DNA of 64,000 bases from Anseranas semipalmata (GCA_013399115.1 VXAA01000623.1:10004-74003); one strand, 5' to 3'. Counted from the first letter of the stretch, positions 13,101 through 26,677 are shown. A program made the numbers and translations. Notes: generated by a model not told the origin, from the sequence alone.

Positions 13101-15009
13101 GGTCTGTGGGTTTGCTTTAATTAGGGGTAATAAAGCTGTGTTTTCCTTTCCCCTCGGTCCTAGTGAAGTGCGGCGTTTGGGCAGTAATCGGTTTCACCCG
13201 CTGCTTGTCCAGGTAAGCCTCCTGCCAGCTGAAACGCCCAAAGAGAGCTTGCGGCAGCTGGAGCAGCGAGCGGATGGGAGAGCAGAGCTGGGAACCCCGG
13301 AGATGCAGCAGGTACGGAGCAGGGTGCTGGGTGTCGGGATCCCGTGCTGCCAGCGAGGAGGGGAAGAAACCAAAAATAAAATCATGCAAAATCTTCCATG
13401 AGCTCTGCAAGTGCGTTGATGTCTTTCGGACAAGATCCCACCACTGGATTTTCCTGGGATAAGACCCCACGGCTGCGTTTTTCCATTTCACCTGCTAAAG
13501 CTCTCAGAGGTGCTGTGCTGGGGATGCCCATGCCCAAACCCTCAGGGTCTGCAGGATGTGGCCCTGCCTGCAGAGCGAAGGGAGCTGGGGCAGCAGCATG
13601 TTTTGGGAGTACCAGGAAGGTGCTGGGGAGGGGGATGTTCCCAGGCTCTTCCCCACTCCGGATAAAATCCAGGAGCTGGGGAAAAGGAAGATTTTGCTCA
13701 GCTGCAGACCAGCGGAGGGGAAGCACGTGGGGTGACGTGGTGTTTGATTGGCGCCGAAAGCCCATCAGAGCCATGGTGCGGGGAGGTGAAGGAGTCAGAG
13801 ACGGACAAACAGCTGCCCCCCGCAGGATGCTGCCTCACTGCCCGGTTTGGGGCCAAATCCTTCCTATCTGTGGGACTGGCTGCGGGGTCAATGGGTCCTG
13901 GTGCAAATGTGGGACTGATCCTGCTGCATGGCCGGGGCGGAGGATGCTGCCGGCAGCACCGATCCCGCAGCTCCTTCAATGCACCGGGCATTTGGGGACT
14001 GAGAGCTGGAGTGACAGCCTGAAATACAAACGCATGTGGGGCTGGAGGCAGCCGTGAATCCCTCTCTCCAGACATTTCATTGTGCAGCTCAGGCAGCGCC
14101 AACGCTTTTCCAGTCCCAGCTTCACCCCTTTTTTGCATGTGTCAGCAAGAGCCAGGAGCCAGACGACGATTCTGTCACATCCTTGTGTGGTGTTCCCATG
14201 CACATTGAGCAGCCGGATGTGTTTTAATTAACAAAATCACAGAATTGCCTCTCAGCACTGAGTTGAAAAGGCAGCGCTGGGAGCGAGCTGCTGCTTCCCT
14301 GCCATGGCCAGCAGTGAGCGCTGAGGTCCCTGTCCGTGACATCCTTGGGGCTCTTCGCAGCAGCCCCGCACAGTCATGGCCCAAAGGGTGGTTGAAGCTG
14401 TGGCGGCTGGGTTTTGGTGTCACTTGAATCATTTCCCATTTGATAAAGGAAAGAGAAGTGTGACAGTGGGCATTAGGAAATCAGAGAATCTCTGGCCCAT
14501 CTTGAAAAGATCTGCATCCAGAGGCAGGAAGCCCTGCGCACTTGCAGCGCTCGTGCATTGACGATGCTCCTTGATTCTCCGGCCGGTTGTAGAGGGGGAG
14601 ATGAGTCAAGGGGCTGGGGAGAGATTTCTCAATCCCAGATAAAATTTTGAGGTCATTTTTCAAGTCCCTGCTGTTGCATCCTGCTGCAAGATAAACACAA
14701 AACCATGTGAAATGTGTTCAAGTTCGAACTCCGTTACCAGCACAAACCCCGGACCAGATTTCTGCAGGGGTGGTGCTGAGCTCATGCCCGCCCAGCCTGG
14801 AAGCCTCAATTAGACCTGAGATTTTCCCTCTCTCACCTATTTATTCACCACAAACTCCTTGCACACCTATTTTTGGTGTCTTCCATTTAGCCAAACCAAG
14901 TCACCTGATGGCCGAAATATTTTCTCGGTAAGACACTTCTTTCTTTCCCCTTGTTTTGCTCCCCGTGGCTCCCAGAGCTGGGCCATGCTGGCCAGCTGCT
15001 GGCCTTCGT
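7131..15009. other. Intergenic sequence downstream of NGFR
   Basis: No gene is recognised. Contents are GC-rich unique sequence with T-rich tracts (around 12350-12368 and T16 at 12754..12769). I see no mobile element or RNA gene. Confidence 0.72.
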
Positions 15010-15345
15010 GAAAATATTTGCTCTATCTGAATGTTACACAGCTGTTTCTCACTATAGAATTCTTCAGAGGTGGATTGTTTGTCATTCCCCAGCTTAATAA
15101 TAATAATCCGTTAATGCATTTTTGTCATCCAATGAGGGAACAAAATGCTCCCATGTGTTTTTACGGCGATGGTGTTCTCCACGCACGCACACAGAGTTCA
15201 GTCTTGCCCTGCACCCCGGCCCAGCTAAAAGCACCAAACAACTCCCGCAGTGCCGAGTATTATAATACCATAAGTCTTATAATATGACGGGGTGGGTCAG
15301 AAGTGTCTTAAAACCACTGAATAACAAGCGTGTAAAAGAGATGTA
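15010..15345. promoter_or_regulatory. AT-rich island, candidate conserved non-coding element
   Basis: It contains CTTAATAATAATAATCCG (a short TAA run), CGTTAATGCATTTTTG, and an inverted repeat TATTATAA/TTATAATA around 15259-15285 with an 11-base spacer. Downstream the DNA turns abruptly CpG-rich (15445-15660). Confidence 0.25.
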
Positions 15346-18300
15346 AAAGGGAAGGGAAAAGTGAATGTTTCCGACATGCCGGTGGCCGTGGGGACCCCTC
15401 TCTGTTCATGCTCCCTGGGAATCTTGTGAAAATATTTGTTTTCCATTCAGCGTCGGATCAGACGCCGTCCCACGAGCCGGGGGGGCTGCGGTTGGCCCTG
15501 TGCACGCTCAGCGCTTCGCAGCTGGCGGGCGGCGGGCAGATGGCCTCGTCCCGCTCCAGATGTGCTGCGCGGAGCTGCGCCTCTCGCCTTCCCCCTGCGC
15601 TGGGGCTGTGCCCCCCCTGTGCTCCCTTCCCATCCCCAGGTGGGAGCGCTCTGTGCCCGGGGCTGCCTTCTGCAAGCAGAAATGGGGCATTTTGCTTATT
15701 TTTGTCCCTTCCTGCCCTTTCTGTGGTTGCTCTGAGCCAGGCAGGGGCTGAGGACAAGGGTTTTACTCCACACCCCGACATGGGATGCTCCTACGCTCCA
15801 GCTGCCGTCAGCCCGTGGACTGAAACAACTGCAGCATCGTACAGTTATAGCCTGGCCCAAAGGCCCCCGCCAGCCCGGGATGGAGCAGGCTGCGCTCCCA
15901 GCAGCGGCTGCAATGTGGGGAGCCCTGGCAGCGCTGCCGGTGCAAGTGGAGAAGGCTGAGCCAGAGCAGTTTGGAGTTTGCATCGTGCCCGGAGCGGTCT
16001 GGGGCCTCGGCTGGGTTGCTCATGCGGACACGGCCCCCTGGGGAGCGGAGGAGCCGTGGGTGCCCGCCTCAGCTTGGCTCTGCTCCATGCATGCAGCCAG
16101 TGCCGTCCCCACGTGCTCCCCACGCGGCCAGAGCCAAACCCTGAGTCACGGCCACCCACGTTCCCGCCTGCCTGGGGACCCACTTCAATCAGCACCAAAT
16201 CAGCCTCACAACCAGCATTTTGCAGCCAAAACGCCGAGGCTCCTGGGTCTGCGGCCAGGAAGGTTTGGAAGCCCTACCTTGACTTTCGTGCTCGGCCAGA
16301 GGTTTTCGTGCTCGACCTTATGCACACCTCCCTGTGCCTCATTTTGCCCCGTACCAGCTAGCAGCATCAGCAGGTTGCAGCCCAGTGGGCAGCAAGGATG
16401 CAAGTGTTAAATTTTGGAGATGCAGCTGGGGTTACGGGAGGCCACAGGGTTATAGAAAGCCCTTCGGTGGTCATCGCTGAAACTCTCTGCAATGCACAGC
16501 TTCAAATGAAAGCTCAGATCCACAGAAATGCAACCTGCTGGGAGCTGGATGCAGCGTGTGAATTCAGCACAGAGCAAGCATCAGTGCCAAAATTTGGGCA
16601 ACTTGCTGTGCTTCAAGGAAATTAAAAAGCACTTTCTCCTTTTTTTGCTTATCCAAATGCTCACAGCCTCAGCTGACCTGGCACACTGAAGGAATCAGCA
16701 TTTTGAGCAGGCTTGGGCTTTGATTTGTTTCCTATGGCTTCCTGTCCTGATGAGAAAGGAAAAGTTATTTTGGGAACCGCATGAATGAAAACCAAGAGGT
16801 GACCGAAGCATCAGCAGGACAGGCAGGAGCGGCGGGGGCAGCCAGATACAATATTTCTCCTACCCACAGAAGAGATGCTCTGGAGGCTGTTCGCCTTTGA
16901 TTCCTTCTCCCCAGTGCAATGAAGAGCAATTATCCTTTCCATAAAAGCCTCCTTATTTTAGGGGACTTGTAGTAACTTCAAAGAAGGGGCAGGTCTCTCT
17001 CGGGAACAAAGTCGTCGTTTCAGTGGATTCCGGCTAGCTGAAGAAGAGCTCCGTATTGTGCTGGCTGCTGGCTGGCGGGACCTCTGCGCCTGCCCCATCC
17101 CCCTGGGTTTGTTCAAAGCAAGCATCCCCCAAGGAAGATACTTTTGGTGCGGTAATCCCACGCTGCAGGACCCTGTCTCAGCCAGGCTGAGACCTGGAGG
17201 GCTGATGCTCACCTTGCACTGAGGATGGAGATGCCCACAGGGCTCCGCCACATCCCCCAGTCCTCTGCTGCCGAACGGGCTGGTGGAAAAGGCAAGAAAT
17301 CACCCGGCTTTCCAGCTCCCATGTCCCAGATAAATATTGCTTCTCCTTCTGAGGAAAATGCAGTGTTCCCGGAGCTGAGCTTGGCCCAGGCTCGGTACAT
17401 CAGAGTGAGCAGTGCTTGGTTGGAGCGAGGCTTTTTTTCTTCCCCAGCCCCTGTTCTGAGCCTCTGACTGCATTAAGAAACCTTTCCCAAAAGCCAAGAA
17501 GCACTGCGGTGGCCAGTGGATGCCTTTCATCCCACTCTGGCAGAGCCCCGGTCCTCATTCCCAGGGCCGGGTTCCTTGGGTGAGGGCCGAGCAGCATTTG
17601 GGGGCTTGTTCCTTGCAAACAGGAGCTACTTCCCAGATGCTGCGGTGACTGCGGGCAGCAGGCTGGGCTCGGGGTTTGTGGGCACCAGGTGGTGGGGAGG
17701 CAGCCACAGAGGAAGGGCCCCGTATTTAAACATTGCAGCAGCCTCTTTGGGAAGCAGCTTGATTTCTGGAGCTCTCAGCACAACACCGGGACTGCCTGGG
17801 TTTGAGCTGCTGCACCCATTGCCGGCAGCCCCATGGGATGGAACGTGCTAGAGAAGTCCCCATTTCATCCCTTGCCTGCAAAAGGACAACAACAAGGCTT
17901 GGGGAAGCACAAAGAAGCCATGCAATCACCAGCTGAAGGGTAGCAGCAGCAGTTTTGCTGGAGCCGGAGCTGCCTGGGGCTGTGCTACCCCACGCAGCGA
18001 TGGGAGGGAGCAGGGTTGAGTTGCAAAGAGGCAGAAGGCACCAGAAAAACACTCTGGTTTCGGGTGTCCCGAGCGCTGCCTACCTGATCTTATCTCACCA
18101 GGCAGCCTGTGCCGGGCAGGGGTTATCTCCGCTCCCCAGGCCAGCAGGGAGAAGATGAAAGCGCCATGGGCTGGGCTGTGTCCCCATTTGGGAGCCCCCG
18201 CTGCCGCCAGCCCCTTTGTCCCAGGGGTAACTGAGCTGGCAGGGGGGCAGCCGCAAGAGACGGTGCTGGCGGGGAAGGGGGGGGGGAGAGATGGGTGCAA

Positions 18301-19789
18301 TTTGGTAACCCAACCCCTGCCTTTCATCTGGACAAAGGCAGCCCCGAGGTGTGGAAAGGTCCATGCACAACCTTGTGCCCCCATCCCCTCTCCTCACGGT
18401 CCCCTTGCAACCCCAGCCTGGGTGCACGAGCTGCTCCCCCGCAGCTTGCCCCTGCTCTTGTGCTGACGCTCTGTAGCTCCGACCTGCCGGTTCCTCCAAG
18501 CCAAAATTCCCAGCTGCTGGATTCAACCTCTGCTACTCCCCCACCTCCACATTTTGGTCTCCATCCTTGGATTTCAGAGCCCAATATATTTTCCCAATAC
18601 ACATTTTTCTCCCACATCAGCATCTCCCATCTCAACCCGGCATTCGCGGTTTCCATTCACCCCAGAGCAGAGGCTGGGAGCAGAAACCCGGGCGCGAGGA
18701 GGGATCAGGCGACAAGGGGCTGGGGCTGAGATGGGAATGGGATGCAAATCTTGGCAGAAGCCCACAGCCCCTCATTAAGGGTTTCTGGCTCCCAGTGATG
18801 CTCCGATCTGCTAATTGACTGCACGCAGCCCCAGCTGAGTGCCTGCTTCCAGCTTGTGCATCGCTCAACCCAGAGGCACGGATGCGTGGGATGCGCAGCA
18901 TCCTCGTGTCACGTTTGTGGGGAACAACCAGGCTGCTGAGCAAAGCCAGCCCTGCATGGGGACACCATGAGCATCAGCCCCATCGCCATTCCCACAGCAG
19001 CTGCAGCTTCATTTCCCTGGCAAATGCACAGCAGGGAAGGGGACAAATAATGACGGGGCCGGTGGTGGAGCTCCACTGGCCCTGCTCATGCCCAGCCCCA
19101 GTGGGATGCTGGTGGGGGGAAAGGAAGGAAAAGGGGAGAGGGAGGGGGTGATACGGCTGGGGAGCGCTTGCTGGTGGGGATTAAAGGCTCAGTCTTGAGT
19201 CGAGAGAAGGAAATGAGAATCAAGTCAGCTTCTAGTGCCTGCTGGATGTTGGGGGAGGATTTATGGCTGGGGTCAGGGCAGCAGCGCAGCTGACGATGGG
19301 ACCCTGCCTGGCCCCAGGGCACCCTGTGACGAGGGAGGGTTCTTGGGGGTGATGGGGGGCCCGGTCCCTCCTTGCCCCCCTCCCACCCGTGCTGAGGGCA
19401 GGAGGTGGTGAGGGAGGGACGGGGCAGGGGGTCAGCACTGAGCTGTGCTGGGTGTGGCCATCGGCAGCCCACTGCATCCTAAAGGAGCTGTATTCCCGCA
19501 GGCACAGGGTATGGCTGCTGTGGGGGGCACAGGGATGTCCCAGAGCAGCACCCATGGGTGCCACAGGAGAGGCTGGGGAGGGGGGGAGGCTCAGAACCAA
19601 ATCCCAGGGGCTGGAGCAACGAGATAAAGCACATCACCTGCTGCTCCCTCCTTTGCCCTGTTCCTCTGACATTCGCACCTTCCCCTTCCTCCCAGGCAGC
19701 TGTGTTTGTAAGAGCAGAGCCAGGTCCCCCCTCTTCCCCCCTCCCTCCCCCCCCCAATCCCCCCCTTCCCAGCCCTTCCCTTCCCCCCT

Positions 19790-19850
19790 NNNNNNNNNNN
19801 NNNNNNNNNNNNNNNNNNNNNNNNNNNNNNNNNNNNNNNNNNNNNNNNNN
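19790..19850. other. Assembly gap (61 N) flanked by a duplicated segment
   Basis: TGTTTGTAAGAGCAGAGCCA occurs at 19703 and again at 19851, directly after the gap, with similar C-rich sequence following each copy. The gap may therefore hide a tandem repeat or be a false duplication. Confidence 0.97.
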
Positions 19851-20508
19851 TGTTTGTAAGAGCAGAGCCAGGCCCCCCCTCTCCCCCCCTCCCCCCCTCC
19901 CCAAACCCCGCCTTGCCAAGCCTTTCCTGACCCCCATCCATCACTTTTCTCTGCCTCCATCCTCTTCCCCCACCTCTCCCCTTCCCTTTTGTTTTTCCTG
20001 CCTGCAATCAGTCACCGAGAGGGATGCGGAGCTGAAAGAAGCTCGTCCTCCCATCGCCCAGTGGGCCAGGAGACCCGGGCATCGCCGTGCCCCCCCACCA
20101 GCACCCCGGGGTGCCCTGGGGCTCTGCCCCCCGCACCGCAGCGGGGTGGCAATGGGGCGCCTGGCAGGAGCCGCCTGTAAAACGAAGAAAGTTAATCATG
20201 GAGATAATTGAAACCAGCGGCCACGGCTGGAAAGCGAGCGGCTTTTTCTGAGCCGAGGGGAAGAAGGAAGGGGGTGGGAAGCTGGGGCTGGGGTTTGGGG
20301 TTTTGTGTTTGTGTTTTTTAAGCCACGGAACAAATCCATATGGTTGCACAGGCAATTCCCAGGAACTTTTAGCCTGGGCTCAATCATGAAATGTTTCAAT
20401 CCTTACACTTCATGTGTAAAATTGAGGTTCTTTGGAAGGAAATTGTTTGTTTGGCGGCGTTTTCCTGGGGCTGTGCAGGNTTTTTTGGGGGGGTGTGGGG
20501 CCGCTGTT

Positions 20509-20531
20509 GGGGGGGGGGGGGGGGGGGGGGG
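20509..20531. repeat. Uninterrupted run of 23 G
   Basis: A homopolymer next to other G-rich sequence (20487..20503) and 29 bases from an ambiguous base at 20480. It could form a G-quadruplex and is a likely sequencing-error site. Confidence 0.95.
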
Positions 20532-23500
20532 TTGCTCCCCCAGGGGTGTGTGGCTGTGATGAACCCCCAGAGCAGTGTCAGCAGGGCCAAACAGGTTTCC
20601 CACCCAGCCCTGGAAAGCGGGACCATGCTGCTTGCCCAGCCTGCATCCCCACGTCCCCATGTGTGGTGTGGGACCGTGGCACCCATCACTCTCAAAGCTG
20701 GAGCACAGGTGGGAAGGGTGCAGCAGCACCCAGGAGGGCTCCTGAGCCTGGCCAGGAGGGTGGGAAAGTGGGGCCGAGGGGACGGGGCTAGGGGTGCTGG
20801 GGTCCCAGTGCTGGGCTCCCACCAGTTCAGATGCCCGGGTGCAGTGACTGTGTTCCCCTCCTCACTAATTTCCCCACCATCTCACTCCACCGATAATAAT
20901 TAAAAACGTCCAGTCCCGGCTGCCCCCGCTGCACCGGGTTTTAGGTGAGAAATGACAACTCGGTCACTGCAATGGGAGAGGGGCAGCAAGGTTTGTCCCC
21001 ATGGATGGACGCTGCTTCCCGCGGGCTGTTTCGGAAACCCTCGGCGGAGCGGGGCTTGGCTGGCGCGGTTATCTGCGTGCTGATCTGCAACTGTTCTACG
21101 CCTCTGGTTTTTGACCTCGCAGCCGTGTGTGTGTTGCCTTGGGTGTTTTCCAGGGCTGAGCCAAAGCATCTCTCCAGAAAGCCCTGATTATTCCAGGCTG
21201 AAAAGCAGGTCTGAAGCAATTAGAGATGGAACAAAACCCTTCCAGCTACAAAGCCGCGCAAGGGAAATGAAGGAGAATTTGCGTGGGATGGATTTGAGCT
21301 TAAAGACAGGCGACTTCCCTGGCCCCTGCTCACGGAGGGTGGCAGGGAAGTGCCCAGGGCTGGATGGGGCTGGGGAAGGGGCTGCTGGGTGCTGCTGGCC
21401 CCACCGGGTTGGATCTGGCCACCGTTTGCCACCTTCCCACGGCTTGCCTGGCACCCGCCCTGGTTGGAAAACCAGAAATCTCTATTCCTGAGAACTTCAT
21501 CTGGCAGCTTTGTGCAGCAAAACCCCAGTGACCGTCAGCTGGGACCAGGGGCTGAGCTCCGCTCTCTCTGCTCAGGAAAGTGTCGTTTTGCATCTAATGA
21601 AAATTTCATTCCTTTTTTCTTTTTTTTTCTTGACTAAAACAAAGAGAAGTTTCCAATACACAGCAGCTGGAGATAAAAAACGATAAAATATTTATTCTAA
21701 AATGAGACAGTAATAAACTAACCTGGGAGCTTGTATCTGAGCAGGATTTACATTCACTTTGTTTTTCAGATGGGGAAAATGAGTCACCAACTCACGGTCA
21801 AGAGGAGCTGATGAGCTGGAATGAACTGCATGCTTGGGGTTTTTTTTGTTTTTTTTTTGGACCTTTCAAGGGAATTAAAACCCCTTTAGTCACCTTGCAG
21901 CCTGGGTCTGGGTCTCAGCTGGGGTTTGCTCCCAAGCGGAGCCGTTTTCCCAGGACAGGGCTTGCGTGCATGGGACCTTGGAGCAGCCCCATCCCGGCTG
22001 AGCCAAGGCTGTGGTGGGTGCAGAGCCGGACTTCGGTTTGCCTGGGAATGAAAATCTCCCTCATCTGTCCCATGCTGCCTTTGAAACAGGAGAAAGTCAA
22101 CTCTTCCAGGCCCTTTGGAGGCTTTTTCCTGCTCTCAGTGATTTTGTCTTCAGCTGTGCTTGGAAGGAAACCAACACAGCCACTTTCTCCCAGTCTCTGT
22201 AAATCATCCCCCCCTTCATACTAAAATAAAGGAAATAATTAAAAGACCAGGAAAATGAGCTGCTGGCAGGTTTCCTACAAAATCGCTCAGCACTGCGGTG
22301 CTGTGTGGAGTCTGGAGCCTTGCGCGGGCACCGGGCAGCCTCTCCCCACCGGAGGAAATTGCCCCATCCTGTGCTCGCTGCTCCCTCCCCGGCCGCCCTC
22401 CCGCGCCGCGCTGGCAGCTTGCTGTCTCTTTGCCGGAACAAAAGCGCTGCTTAATACCCAGGTGGCTTCATTTCAGCTTCACATGAAGCCAGCCTTTGCA
22501 AATGGTCACAGAAGCTTGCACTGTCAGTGCAGTAACCAGCCAGCAGCAATTTGCATTTCAGAGTGATGCTTTGAGGGAAACCAGAGCATTTTCCCCCGTT
22601 TATCCTGAGGCTCGCCTGCCTCAGGGGTTACTGTGGGGTTTGCTGGGTGGCTCCTTTGCATCCTTACTGTTGTGTTCCTGGGTTAAACATGGGGTTTCTC
22701 AGCATATCTTGGACAATCTCATGCCCCATGTGCAAAGTTGAGATTCAATAGCAGCAATAGGAGCTGTGTATGCATGGGGGAGGCTGCTGCCTTGCCCTGG
22801 CTGCTGTATCAACTCTCATATTGCCTCCTGTGCTAAATCCCCCCAAATGCCTCCATCTGGGGCTGTTTAACCTCTCCCTGCTTGCTCCTGCAGGGCCATA
22901 TCCATTAAAATCCAGCCCCATCACCACCTCCTTGTGCTTTGCCCCCAGCTGCAGCAAAGCAGAATCACCTGGGGGAAATTTAGGGTTGAGGAAGGGTAGA
23001 GCAGGGCCCTCTCTCCCTTTGCTGCCCTGTGCCTTGTGGTATGGCAGGGAGCTTTTTCTCCATATCAGAGAGGGAGCTGGGATGTGCTGAGTGCCTTGGT
23101 GGCCTGGAGGTGGCCTCTGTCCCTGCTCATGGTGGCAATGCAGTCCCTCCTCCCCAGGTGAGTGAGAAATGCCACCTGCTAGCTGCGTTATGCTGGGGGT
23201 GGCTTTGAGCAAGGTGGCCACAGGGGCTGGTATTGGCTCTGCCACCACTTACATGTCCTTGTCCCTTGATGCCCTGTGCCAGGACACTTGCATTCTGCTT
23301 CCCTGTGTCCCCTACCCCATATGGGGCTGTGAGGACACCTTGAGACACCCTTCTCCCACCTCTGTCCTGCCTTGCAAGGTACCTGGGTGTATTGCTGCTG
23401 CCCTGGCCCCCTTGCCTTTGGGGCCAGGTTTATCCCGTCCCAGGCACAGCCCTGCTTTCTGCTGGAGCTTCTGGATGTTGCAATAGCATCAAGAGTCACT

Positions 23501-25692
23501 CGAGGCTTGGGCCACGCACGTTTCCCTAAGCCTGGTCGATAGACATGTGGTGATGGGATAAAACAGCCCCTTGCAATGCCTGCTTCCCATTATGTGGGAA
23601 TGCGGCTCTCGCATGTGGTGGGCAGATTTTGCCTTGGGGGGGATGAGGAGGGGAGATGAGGCTGCGCTAATGCAGGTACTGCGGGGCTGTTTGCAGCTCG
23701 GGGTGTCCTGGTGGGGTCAGGGAACCAAGCACCTCCAAATCTCCCTCCCTGCAGCCGCTGCACCCCCAAAGCCAGGCAAAAGCATCAGGGGGATCTGCAA
23801 GAACGCTCGCTTGGCTCCTTTGTGGAGGCAGACAGATGCACAGGGAAGAAATAAAGGTGAGATTAGCATTTGCCAGCTGTAGCTGGGTGCTGTGAGCTGT
23901 TGTTTTGTTTGCAAAGCCCTGCTGCTCCTCTGGAAGCTCAGTTCTATTCCCATCTTTGTCCGTCTGTGAAGGGAAGGTCACAGCTCCCTGCTCACGTGTG
24001 GGATGAAAGCATCTCAGTGCATTGTGGGGTTTTAATGTTTTTTTTTTTTTTTTTTTCTTTCCTTTTTCTCGGTGACTAGTGAGGTTTGGGAACAAGGCTG
24101 TGCTCAGGGAGGCAGTGCCTTTGTGGGGATGGGGCAGGCTGGAGGCATCTGCTAGGACCTGGGGACACAAAGGAGGTGACAACCCCATGCCACAGCCAGA
24201 CCTGGCTGGGGGGGGCTTATCCGAGCCCCTGCGCTGGGGATAGCGAGCAGTTCAGCAAAGCGGTGGCACTTTGCTGGAGATAACAGTGGCTGGAGTGGGT
24301 GTTTGGGTCCGGTCTTGTCCCCACGTCCCCATGCTGGTGGCTGTCCTCCTCCACCTCCCTGCACACAAGCCACCAGCCTGCGGAGCCCCTCCAGAGCTCG
24401 CTGCAGCAGATGCGAGATTAAGCCTGGGGTCGACCTCTCCCTCCCCAGGCACCCATAAACAAGGGGAAGGAAGTTTTCCAGGGCCTTTTCCCCAGCCCTG
24501 TTCACCAGCCGATACAAACATCAGACTCCTTTCCAGATCTTATCGTTTTTTTTTTTTTTTTTTTCTCCCCTCTGCACTAACCATAAATCAGGTTGCTCTC
24601 CCCAGGGACCATCTAATGCAGCTGATCCCACACATGAAGACCACCTTGCAAAGCTCCTTCCTTCCCTCTCCCTGCAGCACAGCTTCAGCCAGGGATGCAG
24701 GGAGGCTGGGGGTGATGCATGTGTGTCCCCCCCGGTCCTGCCTGCAGGTCCAGCTCTTCCCAGGTGCTGCAGGCAGAAGCCTCCCAGCTCCTGCTTTCAG
24801 CCCAGCTCTGCTCCTCTTCCCCGTTCCAGCCTTTTTCCCAGGGGAGGATGGGGATTAAGAGGAAGCAGATTAAACCTAATGGATTGATTGCAATTATTTT
24901 CCCTTGTTTATTTGCAGTACCGTGTGGGAGCATGAAAAAAGGAAAGGGAACTCTCTTTATGTGTGTGTAGTCCTGGTCCTCATTACATTTCCTGCTAGAG
25001 AGCTACCCAGGCCAGCCAAAAATAAAACCAGCTACATTTGAGCATCCTATTTCAAGCTCTTATAAACTGCGATGTGTAAATACTTCTGTGTGCAAACCCA
25101 CACGCAATGCTGTGTGAAGCCGGTGGAGCAGCAGCCCCGTGCAGTCCCAGCTGCCCTCGCCTCTCCCCACGTGCCCGTAATTGGGAACGCATCGGCAGCT
25201 CCTGCCAGCCGTCAGCAGCTCTTTGCTCGAGACCCAACCTTTTGCATGGGGGGGGTTTACCTGTCACCATGCCCAGGGCTGGCACCACGCCGGGGCTCAT
25301 CCAAAGCCCGGTCCTCCCACCCCAGCAGGGATTTTCCCCCACAGATTTGGCTGCCCAAGAGCCATGTGAGTATTTAGGATCAGAAATGTGCCCTGCATCC
25401 CTTTGCCTACCCAGGAGCAAGGCCCTCCCGCCCCTTCCTGAACTCATGGCAAAAACTTGCCCCTACCTACATCAATCTGCCATGGTCTGGGGTTTTGTAT
25501 AGGATCTCAGGAGGCTGATCCTGCACCTTGGGTGCAGCGTTGCTAATGGCTCAGGGTGCAGAATCAAGCTTCTGGTGCCTAAGGAAGCCAGGAGAAACAC
25601 CACCCTTGAAGTTGTCTTCCCTATCGTGGAAGCACAAACCTGGCTTCTTGTTGGGGGGGGAAACCAAGAGGCACGCTGACGTTGTGATGCTC

Positions 25693-25698
25693 TTTATT
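25693..25698 (-). terminator. NGFR: Candidate main NGFR poly(A) signal AATAAA
   Basis: In transcript sense the context is GATGCCAATAAAGAGCATCA, followed within 20-30 nt by the GT-rich stretch GTCAGCGTGCCTCTTGGTTT. This is the arrangement expected of a cleavage and polyadenylation site, with cleavage near 25678. Confidence 0.6.
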
Positions 25699-25992
25699 GG
25701 CATCCGACCGATACACAAGGATAGCTACCCACCGAGCCGGCCCCGCGCCCCGCCAGCCCCCGTGCAGACGCCCTCCCACCTCATGCTGCTCGCACCCCTC
25801 CCAGCAAATCCACAAACTCCTTCTACGACGGCGACTTCTTCGCCGTAAAACTCTCTAATAAATTGGCATTGGTATTACAGAGGGAGTGGGGGAACAAGTG
25901 GAGAAACACACGTTCTTTGTACAACAGAAACATTAGAAAAGGACACAAAACGTACCAACGAGCATTAACTTTGGCTTGTTTTTCCCTCCTTG

Positions 25993-26022
25993 TTTTTTTT
26001 TTTTTAAGTTATTTTTTTTTTT
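25993..26022 (-). repeat. A-rich tract in NGFR 3' UTR (two poly(T) runs on the plus strand)
   Basis: Two T runs of 13 and 11 bases on the plus strand (25993..26005 and 26012..26022) are separated by AAGTTA. In the transcript they form an A-rich internal tract about 300 nt before the predicted cleavage site. Confidence 0.85.
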
Positions 26023-26677
26023 CCTGCAACCAGGGATTTGAGGCATCCTGTGGCTTCTCTTTGGATGCTGAGTTTGTCTCCGTTTCCTCAGCTGCGAGGC
26101 TGGTTGAAGGGTGAGGAAACAACCCCTTACTATGGCAATAGAAACCTGAGACCATGGCAATATTGTCCTGAAGAAAAGCAATTTGCATCTGGCACGGCAC
26201 GTCCTGGTTGGTGCCTGGGCTTGGCCGGACTGAACCAGGCGGTTTTTGATACGGAGCCAGCGGTACCAGCACTTTGTTCAAGTCACGCTTCGCTCGTGCT
26301 CGAGTCGCTTCACCAAAAGAAGGGACCGATGGAAACAACAGCACAATAATCAACGTTTAAATTCATCCCAACACGTCCCTGGGGATGGTTCAGTCTGCAA
26401 GGAGCTGGTGCCCCACCCTGGGGCTTGCAAGCCAGAGGCAAATTCGGGGCAGTTCCCTTGGACTTCAGTGATGGGAGAGATTCGGGACTCAGATGTGGGA
26501 AACGCAGCCCTGTTGGGGCTGAATTTTCCCATCCAATGGGTTTGGGATGCGGAGCCGGTGGTCAAGGTGTGGTGGGATCTTTCTTATGAAGACGTCTTTG
26601 CTCTTCTGCACAGATGCTTTATGTGAGGGCAGGAGGCATTTAACATCCCAGCCTGGTGACCCAAATGCAGCCTGTGC

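Larger units (their letters stand above)
15346..25677. other. Intergenic sequence between the NGFR 3' end and the distal region
   Basis: No gene is recognised. It contains a CpG-rich patch at about 15445-15660, the 61-N gap, the G23 run, T runs at 21840..21858, 24038..24056 and 24546..24564, and otherwise unremarkable GC-rich DNA. No exon of NXPH3, the human downstream neighbour, was found. Confidence 0.72.

Noticed and set aside
19389..19859. Open frames spanning the 61-N gap
   Set aside because: They depend on unknown bases translated as X and on C-rich low-complexity sequence.
1..25677. NXPH3 exons downstream of NGFR
   Set aside because: No neurexophilin-like cysteine-rich segment was recognised on either strand.
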